Of a DNA stretch of 7,207 bases, positions 1 to 3,956 are shown in pieces. The position numbers and the translations under genes are program-made. The notes under the pieces are model-generated. The model made no database searches and was not told where the DNA came from. It saw only the letters and a program-made list of their open reading frames with translations. The first letter of the stretch is position 1, and the number at the start of each line of letters is the position of its first letter. The stretch is taken from positions 1 to 7,207 of the forward strand of contig MWBK01000018.1 of assembly GCA_002069025.1 (NCBI GenBank). The letters are read 5' to 3'. This stretch comes from Bacteroidetes bacterium ADurb.Bin302. Its GTDB lineage: Bacteria > Bacteroidota > Bacteroidia > Bacteroidales > Paludibacteraceae.

Positions 1-1
1 A

Positions 2-112
2 CCCGAGAAAATAGCAATACTTAAGCAGGTTACTACTGCAATTACTGCTCAACAGAATTTGTTACATGCAATGCAAGTAAAAATAGATGTGGAAATAAAG
101 AATTTACGTTAG
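2..112 (+). CDS. C-terminal end of an unidentified protein (5' partial)
   Basis: An open frame enters from the left edge and ends at TAG 110-112, giving 36 residues (PEKIAILKQV... to ...KIDVEIKNLR). The peptide is helical in character, with alternating hydrophobic and polar or charged residues (ILKQVTTAITAQQNLLHAM), and would suit an amphipathic or coiled-coil tail. No family can be recognised from so short a piece. Its stop overlaps the TAA stop of the convergent minus-strand gene by four bases (TTAG, 109-112), a tight tail-to-tail junction usual in compact genomes. That the frame is coding is an inference from the clean gene junction and the sensible peptide. The start and function lie outside the window. 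Confidence 0.5.
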   Translation, partial: PEKIAILKQVTTAITAQQNLLHAMQVKIDVEIKNLR

Positions 113-312
113 ACGTATTTCTTTTGCCCATAGAAGAGCCCGTTCTCAACGTAATACTCTCCCTTCGGGTAGTTGATGGTATACTTCCGAATCTGTTTAG
201 ATTCGTAATATTCCACCTGTTCGAGGATGATCTTGACGGTCTCCTCATCGTGGTCCATTGTAAGCAGCTTGCGAGTCTCTTCATTCATTTTGTGATAAGT
301 TCCATGATACAT
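109..312 (-). CDS. small hypothetical protein, 67 aa
   Basis: Not recognised. The protein is soluble, with no membrane segment. It has an N-terminal acidic helical half (EETRKLL, DEETVKIILEQVEYY) followed by a Tyr/Lys-rich part (IRKYTINYPKGEYYVENGLFYGQKKYV) that reads like a short beta-hairpin. Start choice is firm: ATG at 312 lies five bases downstream of a strong Shine-Dalgarno GGAGGAG (minus strand 324-318). It starts two bases after the stop of the 104-aa gene upstream, so the two are surely co-transcribed and probably translationally coupled. The other minus-strand frame across 42-284 is a shadow of this one. Codon choice looks more GC-rich than in the plus-strand genes. A small virion, lysis or regulatory protein is possible, but nothing in the sequence decides this. 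Confidence 0.7.
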   Translation of the reverse strand: MYHGTYHKMNEETRKLLTMDHDEETVKIILEQVEYYESKQIRKYTINYPKGEYYVENGLFYGQKKYV

Positions 313-314
313 AA

Positions 315-629
315 TTACTCCTCCTTTTTTGCTTCAAGTGCTGGGAAAACTGTGGGAATCTCGGGATCGGTGTGCACCCGGAGCATGAGATTTACAGTTT
401 TAATTCCAATAGCTTCGTAATCTTCTTTTGAAAGTCCATCTGGAGATCTTGCAATATATTCATTAACGATCTCAAAGAGTGCTTGAATTACATCAAGGAC
501 TCGTGACGCGAGTTCAAGATACCGGTTCGCTCTCCCGTACATCTTGACTGCGGCCCCTATTGCACCACAGAGTATGATAATAGCTCCGATTGATGCTTCA
601 ATATCAATCCCTTCAATCATACAGACCAT
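315..629 (-). CDS. small protein with one N-terminal membrane segment, 104 aa
   Basis: Residues about 12-28 (ASIGAIIILCGAIGAAV) form a clear single transmembrane helix after a short acidic N-terminus. Then come a basic stretch (KMYGRANR, about 29-36) and a helical, probably cytoplasmic, domain with a charged C-terminal tail ending in KKEE. By positive-inside logic the N-terminus would face outward. One membrane helix plus a soluble helical domain in a small protein is seen in some phage holin-like and membrane-anchor proteins, but no family motif is visible, so a holin role is only a possibility. The start is uncertain: ATG 629 has no Shine-Dalgarno, and an alternative ATG at 620 (Met4) is equally possible. 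A TATA-like box on the minus strand near 661-670 would give a short-leader or near leaderless message. It is the first gene of a two-gene minus-strand unit. Confidence 0.7.
   Translation of the reverse strand: MVCMIEGIDIEASIGAIIILCGAIGAAVKMYGRANRYLELASRVLDVIQALFEIVNEYIARSPDGLSKEDYEAIGIKTVNLMLRVHTDPEIPTVFPALEAKKEE
318..324 (-). promoter_or_regulatory. strong Shine-Dalgarno for the 67-aa gene
   Basis: On the minus strand GGAGGAG lies five bases before ATG 312, inside the last codons of the upstream 104-aa gene (Lys-Lys-Glu-Glu-stop). It fixes the start and suggests translational coupling. Confidence 0.75.
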
Positions 630-660
630 GTTAGTTTTACCGTTATAAATATTATAAGAG

Positions 661-670
661 ATTTATAATT
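661..670 (-). promoter_or_regulatory. possible TATA box for the minus-strand pair
   Basis: On the minus strand this reads AATTATAAAT, centred about 37 bases before ATG 629. An archaeal start about 25 bases downstream would leave a leader of roughly ten bases. Several other AT-rich candidates lie in the same divergent region (for example ATATTTATAA nearer the gene), so the exact box is uncertain. Confidence 0.35.
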
Positions 671-673
671 ATC

Positions 674-681
674 TTTATATA
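674..681 (+). promoter_or_regulatory. archaeal TATA box for the glycosyltransferase gene
   Basis: TTTATATA matches the archaeal TATA consensus and begins 32 bases before ATG 706, so transcription should start at or a few bases before the start codon. No Shine-Dalgarno precedes the ATG, consistent with a leaderless message. A second TTTATATA at 698-705 touches the ATG and is too close to serve this gene. Confidence 0.65.
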
Positions 682-705
682 GTTTAATAAAGAATAATTT
701 ATATA

Positions 706-1734
706 ATGACATCATATGAATTGCCACAGGTAGTTGTTACGATGACTAACTGGAATCGTAGAGATGATATGGCAAGAGCGATTGAGTCTATTCAATCACA
801 AGTTTATCCTAATATTAAGATATTAATTGTTGATAACTGTAGTAATGATGGTAGTATACAACTACTAGAAGACCTCGAGCAGCAGGGGGTGCTTTCTTTT
901 ATCTCATGTCCTCATTCGGATTTTAGTGCTATGGATACTTTAAACATGGGGTTTGATATTGCTGCATCAGGGGCATATAATGCGAAGTATATATTTGTTA
1001 TGGATAATGATGCTTATTTACCGGATGCGCATAATATATCTAGAGCAGTCGAAGTAATGGAACGTAATCCTAGAGCATTTGCAGTATCTACAAATGTATT
1101 AGGTTCTGATATGAAACCTCAAATGGTAATGGTTGATTGTGAAGGTAATATATTAACATTCCAAGATATACTAACATTGGACGTAGTTGAGTGGTTAGAG
1201 TTCCATGGTGCCGCTACTATGCTGCGGGTTGACATAGGTAAACAATTAGATTGGTATGATGATAGGTTCTTTATTCATGTAAATGAGATTGATTTATCTA
1301 TTCGAGCAAGGAATGCAGGTTACCCAGTATTATTTGATGGACAAAATCTAACTATCCATAGTAGCTCGGTTACGGCGCGTCCAAATTTAAGAAACCGCAT
1401 TCATGGATTTAAAAATTTATTATATGTTTGTAATACATATATGAAATTTACAACTCGTGTGCCATTATTTGCTCTTATTATCATAGCATACACATATAGA
1501 TTATTTGATACAATTTTACATGAGGGATTTAAAGGAGTTCCAGCAATACCGTATCTTACTCGGTGGGTATGGATTGCATTACGCAATGGTGCTTTGTTGT
1601 TTAACCCATGGTATAAACGACAGATTGCAGATGAATATGTGCATATATGGTTATTCCACAGAGTATGGAAGTCATTTTTATATGGCACCTTACGCATGAT
1701 TACAAAGAGACCATTGGAGTTTGGAATACAATGA
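706..1734 (+). CDS. GT2-family glycosyltransferase (rhamnosyltransferase-like)
   Basis: This 342-aa protein is a nucleotide-sugar-dependent inverting glycosyltransferase of the GT-A fold, of the WbbL-like GT2 type. Visible features in order are: N-terminal beta strand VVVTMTNWNR (9-18); the nucleotide-binding strand ILIVDNCSNDGS (39-50); a DXD metal and sugar-nucleotide motif DND (100-102) in FVMDNDAYLP; the acceptor-side segment FHGAATMLR (166-174); the catalytic-loop region DDRFFIHVNEIDLSIRARNAGY (185-206), where Glu194 and Asp196 stand for the usual ED pair; IHSSSVT (217-223); and RNRIHGFKNLLYV (229-241). A hydrophobic stretch near 252-268 may associate with the membrane. It probably adds a sugar to a surface polymer, glycolipid or virion glycoprotein; the donor cannot be read from sequence. 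The start follows a TATA box at leaderless distance. The stop overlaps the methyltransferase start (ATGA), which implies coupled expression and a shared pathway. Confidence 0.9.
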   Translation: MTSYELPQVVVTMTNWNRRDDMARAIESIQSQVYPNIKILIVDNCSNDGSIQLLEDLEQQGVLSFISCPHSDFSAMDTLNMGFDIAASGAYNAKYIFVMDNDAYLPDAHNISRAVEVMERNPRAFAVSTNVLGSDMKPQMVMVDCEGNILTFQDILTLDVVEWLEFHGAATMLRVDIGKQLDWYDDRFFIHVNEIDLSIRARNAGYPVLFDGQNLTIHSSSVTARPNLRNRIHGFKNLLYVCNTYMKFTTRVPLFALIIIAYTYRLFDTILHEGFKGVPAIPYLTRWVWIALRNGALLFNPWYKRQIADEYVHIWLFHRVWKSFLYGTLRMITKRPLEFGIQ

Positions 1735-2291
1735 AACTAGATTTTACGGATACTGAAGGCTGGCTTACCCCATTTGAAGGGTATGCATTAATGCAGATGG
1801 CATCCGTTGCCTCGAACGGCATCCTAAATATAGGCTGCTATAAAGGGAAGTCAATTGAATATATGCGTATGTGTAATCAAGAAATATCAATATACGCAGT
1901 GGATATCTTAATTCAGCCAGAGATTAAAAAGATTCCAAACGTAATTCCTATTCAGGGAGATTCTGGATCTATTCAAATTGCATCTCAAATTCCCGAAGGT
2001 CTTGATTTGGTATTTATTGATGGTGACCATATGTATAACGGGGTTATAAATGATCTTAAGAATTATTATTATAAAGTCCGCCCCGGTGGCTGCATTATGT
2101 TACATGATGCATTTTCACCTGCAGGGGAAGAGATCAATCCATGGAAAGGTGTAATGGAAGCATTCATTGATTTCTTCTGGGATATGAATAATCAAAAGTT
2201 AGGAGATATAACCTATGCGAATACGTTTTATGGAAAATATTATAACAAGGTAGACACTTCTCTTATAATACAAAAAAAGGAGGAGGTGTAA
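1731..2291 (+). CDS. class I SAM-dependent methyltransferase (Methyltransf_24-like)
   Basis: This 186-aa protein has the Rossmann methyltransferase core. Motif I is LNIGCYKGKS (32-41), a variant of the glycine-rich SAM loop. AVDI with Asp58 ends strand 2 and should bind the ribose. IQGDSGS (74-80) follows, then DLVFIDGDHMYNGVINDL (92-109), which is very characteristic of the family, and RPGG (117-120) with LHDAF (124-128). These features fit the small methyltransferases found beside glycosyltransferases, which often methylate sugars or small acceptors. The frame stays open upstream to ATG 1647, but ATG 1731 is preferred because it overlaps the glycosyltransferase stop as ATGA and the upstream extension has no family resemblance. 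The last codons (Lys-Lys-Glu-Glu-Val) double as the Shine-Dalgarno of the next gene. Substrate is unknown; O-methylation of a glycan is inferred from its partner gene. Confidence 0.85.
   Translation: MKLDFTDTEGWLTPFEGYALMQMASVASNGILNIGCYKGKSIEYMRMCNQEISIYAVDILIQPEIKKIPNVIPIQGDSGSIQIASQIPEGLDLVFIDGDHMYNGVINDLKNYYYKVRPGGCIMLHDAFSPAGEEINPWKGVMEAFIDFFWDMNNQKLGDITYANTFYGKYYNKVDTSLIIQKKEEV
2279..2288 (+). promoter_or_regulatory. strong Shine-Dalgarno for the 36-aa basic protein
   Basis: GGAGGAGGTG is nearly a perfect complement of the archaeal 16S rRNA 3' end and stands seven bases before ATG 2296. It is the strongest ribosome-binding site on the plus strand here and supports the reality of the very short gene behind it. 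Confidence 0.75.
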
Positions 2292-2295
2292 AACT

Positions 2296-2406
2296 ATGGC
2301 ATGTAAAGTAGCACCAAAGAAACCCGCAGCACCAGTGAAAAAGGCTCCGGCAGGAAAGAAGGTCGAAGAAGAGAAGAAGAAACTTCCATTTGGAAAGAAG
2401 AAGTAA
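2296..2406 (+). CDS. 36-aa Lys/Ala/Pro-rich basic mini-protein
   Basis: The frame runs from ATG 2296 to TAA 2404-2406 and encodes MACKVAPKKPAAPVKKAPAG followed by KKVEEEKKKLPFGKKK. About 40 percent of residues are lysine, and Ala and Pro make up most of the first half, so it resembles the disordered tails of histone H1-like and other nucleic-acid-binding proteins. A single Cys sits at position 3. It has no hydrophobic core and is probably unstructured alone. The excellent Shine-Dalgarno and a more GC-rich codon choice than its neighbours suggest efficient translation, as expected for a packaging, nucleoid or RNA-binding protein. That role is an inference. It lies four bases after the methyltransferase stop and is followed by a new promoter, so it ends the first plus-strand unit. 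Confidence 0.65.
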   Translation: MACKVAPKKPAAPVKKAPAGKKVEEEKKKLPFGKKK

Positions 2407-2409
2407 ATA

Positions 2410-2417
2410 TTTATATA
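2410..2417 (+). promoter_or_regulatory. archaeal TATA box for the thymidylate synthase unit
   Basis: TTTATATA begins 32 bases before ATG 2442, the same spacing as at the glycosyltransferase gene. There is no Shine-Dalgarno before that ATG, so a leaderless or near leaderless mRNA is expected. Confidence 0.6.
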
Positions 2418-2418
2418 A

Positions 2419-2430
2419 CTCCTTTTTTAT
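2419..2430 (+). terminator. possible T-rich archaeal terminator
   Basis: CTCCTTTTTTAT contains a run of six T just after the 36-aa gene. Archaeal termination often needs only such a T tract without a hairpin. It lies between the next TATA box and ATG, so it could instead be promoter-proximal sequence. Confidence 0.3.
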
Positions 2431-2441
2431 AATTAATAGTA

Positions 2442-2567
2442 ATGAAATGTGATGATTGTGTACATCGCCCTCCTTCAGAACGTGAAGGTGTTATTTTTTG
2501 TGAAGTAACAAAAGAATGGAAAGCCCCAGTAGAGAATTGTGATAAGTTTTCCTCGCTGGAGATTTAA
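2442..2567 (+). CDS. 41-aa four-cysteine mini-protein, probable metal binder
   Basis: ATG 2442 to TAA 2565-2567 encodes MKCDDCVHRPPSEREG followed by VIFCEVTKEWKAPVENCDKF and SSLEI. The four cysteines follow C-x2-C-x13-C-x12-C-D-x-F, a plausible single zinc site. The same pattern with small length differences returns in the 57-aa protein at 3761-3934 in this window, which makes both more credible as genes. The start lies 32 bases from the start of a TATA box and one base separates the stop from the thymidylate synthase ATG, so it leads that unit. The target is unknown; small zinc proteins of archaeal mobile elements often act as regulators or adaptors, but nothing here shows that directly. Confidence 0.65.
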   Translation: MKCDDCVHRPPSEREGVIFCEVTKEWKAPVENCDKFSSLEI

Positions 2568-2568
2568 T

Positions 2569-3240
2569 ATGATAAATATCCACGCACGAGATATTGCACA
2601 TTCCTATGAGCAAATAATCTATGCAATAGGGTGGGATCATACCGCAACGATAACTGAGGATGGGGAAGTTGTATACATGCCAGATCCTATAATGAATATT
2701 GTCATTGATAATCCGAATAGTAACAATTTCATTCATCCAAAGTCACCATATGGTGCACAATTCTATGAAGAGTATGCTAAGGTTTTAATCGAAGGGTATG
2801 CTTCTGGTATTATTTTTGAGTATGATTATCATTCAAGATTATTTAAATATATGACTACTCATGTATTTGATGATGGGCGAGTTCGTAATATAGAAACTAA
2901 TCAGATTCAATATATCATTGATAAATTAAAAGAGTATCCAACGTCCAGACGTGCTATATCAATTACATGGGATCCTTACATTGATGAAATGAAGAAAGAT
3001 GTTCCATGTTTACAAATGTTACAATGTTGGATAACTTCAACAAATGCATTGGATATGTTTATTTGCTTCCGTTCTGAAGACATGCTATTAGGGTATCCTC
3101 AAAATGTTTATGGGCTTACTCAGTTACAAAAATACATAGCAACGCATCTTAATATAAGGGTAGGAAGATATTATCATACGGTTGTCAGGCCACACGTTTA
3201 CCCAAAACGAGATCATAAAGAATTAATGATGTGGTATTAA
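2569..3240 (+). CDS. thyA: archaeal-type thymidylate synthase
   Basis: This 223-aa protein should methylate dUMP to dTMP using a reduced pterin or folate one-carbon donor. The alignment to the E. coli enzyme by eye is very regular: Arg127-Arg128 (TSRRAI) for the phosphate-binding RR, then the nucleophile Cys147 in VPCLQ with the correct 19-residue spacing. Arg168, Asp171 and Asn179 in FRSEDMLLGYPQN match R166, D169 and N177, and His209-x-Tyr211 in RPHVY matches H207 and Y209. Asn179 is the residue that favours dUMP; dCMP hydroxymethylases carry Asp there. The protein ends only 12 residues after Tyr211 and is about 220 aa long, as in the short archaeal enzymes rather than the longer bacterial ones. 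The frame is open from 2539, but ATG 2569, one base after the upstream stop, is the natural start. It pairs functionally with the ribonucleotide reductase downstream. Confidence 0.88.
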   Translation: MINIHARDIAHSYEQIIYAIGWDHTATITEDGEVVYMPDPIMNIVIDNPNSNNFIHPKSPYGAQFYEEYAKVLIEGYASGIIFEYDYHSRLFKYMTTHVFDDGRVRNIETNQIQYIIDKLKEYPTSRRAISITWDPYIDEMKKDVPCLQMLQCWITSTNALDMFICFRSEDMLLGYPQNVYGLTQLQKYIATHLNIRVGRYYHTVVRPHVYPKRDHKELMMWY

Positions 3241-3241
3241 T

Positions 3242-3376
3242 ATGGTAAAATGGAAATGTAGAAAGTGCGGCAGCAAAATGCCGTATAACACTCTTACAAA
3301 TGAATTTAAATGCTTAAATTGTGGATTTAAGATGAAGATGAAATCACAGGATGATGAATATGTGGATAGAATGTGA
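3242..3376 (+). CDS. 44-aa zinc-ribbon mini-protein
   Basis: ATG 3242, one base after the thymidylate synthase stop, to TGA 3374-3376. The sequence VKWKCRKCGSKMP then NEFKCLNCGFKMKMK gives C6-x2-C9 and C24-x2-C27, each pair followed by a glycine as zinc knuckles usually are. This is a classic zinc ribbon filling nearly the whole protein, with a short acidic C-terminal tail (SQDDEYVDRM). It could bind nucleic acid or a protein partner such as RNA polymerase; no specific family is recognised. The last codons overlap the start of the next gene. Confidence 0.7.
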   Translation: MVKWKCRKCGSKMPYNTLTNEFKCLNCGFKMKMKSQDDEYVDRM

Positions 3377-3605
3377 AGGTAATAAATGGGTCAACACTCG
3401 CTTTATTTTGACCTTGAGTTATGATGATTTGCATAAGACTGTAAATATTACAGATATTAACAATGATGTATCAGTAATATATCGAAACCCTACTATGCAG
3501 AAACATGATGCCGATGGTATAATTCGATGTATCAGCGTATTAAAAATCAATACTCCTTCTCTATCACAGGGTGAGTTATATTCCCGTATCGAGCGCTTCA
3601 CGTAA
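3351..3605 (+). CDS. hypothetical protein, about 81-84 aa
   Basis: Not recognised. The protein reads as a mixed beta protein: WIECEGNKWVNTRFILTLS, then a strand pair KTVNITDINNDVSVIYRN, and a C-terminal helix-like SLSQGELYSRIERF. No metal, membrane or catalytic motif is evident. Three possible starts stand close together at 3351, 3354 and 3360; the sequence AGGATGAT just before could serve as a weak ribosome-binding site for ATG 3360. All choices overlap the zinc-ribbon gene by 17-26 bases, and the end overlaps the next gene by 35 bases. Its place in an unbroken same-strand cassette is the main argument that it is real. Confidence 0.55.
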   Translation: MMNMWIECEGNKWVNTRFILTLSYDDLHKTVNITDINNDVSVIYRNPTMQKHDADGIIRCISVLKINTPSLSQGELYSRIERFT

Positions 3606-3795
3606 TATCTTATCAAGAGATCTATGCGATGCATTGGATATCTCTGAATTACATATGAGAGCATCCGTAGAACTTATCATTGCTTCAGATATTGCAATGC
3701 TTCATAAAACAGAGGCATTGCGGGAATTATACCAAATACATTTAGGGGTGATGGATTATATTGATTCAAAGCTTGAAGAAAATAAACCCGAGTGA
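3571..3795 (+). CDS. hypothetical helical protein, 74 aa, GTG start
   Basis: Not recognised. It starts at GTG 3571; the only ATG starts lie well inside, for instance 3655. It ends at TGA 3793-3795. The sequence is strongly helical: RDLCDALDISELHMRASVELIIASDIAMLHKTEALRELY and a C-terminal charged helix DYIDSKLEENKPE, described here in pieces from residues about 17-74. It may be a small helical bundle or coiled coil. It overlaps the previous gene by 35 bases. An in-frame stop at 3541-3543 limits any upstream extension. Confidence is moderate because the start is weak. Confidence 0.5.
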   Translation: MSYIPVSSASRNILSRDLCDALDISELHMRASVELIIASDIAMLHKTEALRELYQIHLGVMDYIDSKLEENKPE

Positions 3796-3934
3796 TATTG
3801 GCGGATATTCTTGTTATCATTGTAAGAATATGCGCATTCGGGAAAATGAAAAATATTTTTGTGTATATCAGATGGATTTTATTACATGCCCATGGGAAGA
3901 TGCCATAGCATGTGATAATTATAAAGCAGTTTAG
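3761..3934 (+). CDS. four/five-cysteine mini-protein, about 57 aa, related in pattern to the 41-aa protein
   Basis: The frame is open from 3752 and ends at TAG 3932-3934. It contains YSCYHCKNMRIR, then KYFCVYQMDFITCPW and IACDNYKAV, giving C-x2-C-x12-C-x8-C-x7-C-D-x-Y. Apart from one extra Cys this is the pattern of the 41-aa protein at 2442-2567, including the C-D-x-aromatic ending and a shared aromatic before the third Cys. No ATG precedes the Cys pair. TTG 3761 is chosen because GGGGTGAT (3745-3752), a good Shine-Dalgarno match, lies eight bases before it; TTG 3773 is the alternative. The gene overlaps the previous one by 35 bases and stops 22 bases before the reductase. A zinc-binding role is inferred from the cysteines. 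Confidence 0.5.
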   Translation: MIQSLKKINPSDIGGYSCYHCKNMRIRENEKYFCVYQMDFITCPWEDAIACDNYKAV

Positions 3935-3956
3935 TTAGAAAATATAGAGTGATACT

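Noticed and set aside
124..420. 98-aa plus-strand open frame across the minus-strand pair
   Set aside because: It runs antisense to two frames that have good Shine-Dalgarno or membrane-protein features and an ordered junction.
698..705. Second TTTATATA directly before the glycosyltransferase ATG
   Set aside because: A TATA box here would start transcription inside the gene, and the copy at 674-681 has the right distance.
1401..1697. 98-aa minus-strand open frame
   Set aside because: Shadow of the glycosyltransferase C-terminal half with no independent signals.
1647..1730. Upstream ATG extension of the methyltransferase
   Set aside because: It lies inside the glycosyltransferase gene, has no methyltransferase similarity, and ATG 1731 forms a natural ATGA overlap.
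2539..2568. Ten-residue N-terminal extension of thymidylate synthase
   Set aside because: It overlaps the four-Cys gene, and ATG 2569 one base after the preceding stop is the better start.
2569..3240. dCMP hydroxymethylase rather than thymidylate synthase
   Set aside because: Asn179 at the position that contacts the uracil ring favours dUMP; the hydroxymethylases of phages have Asp there.
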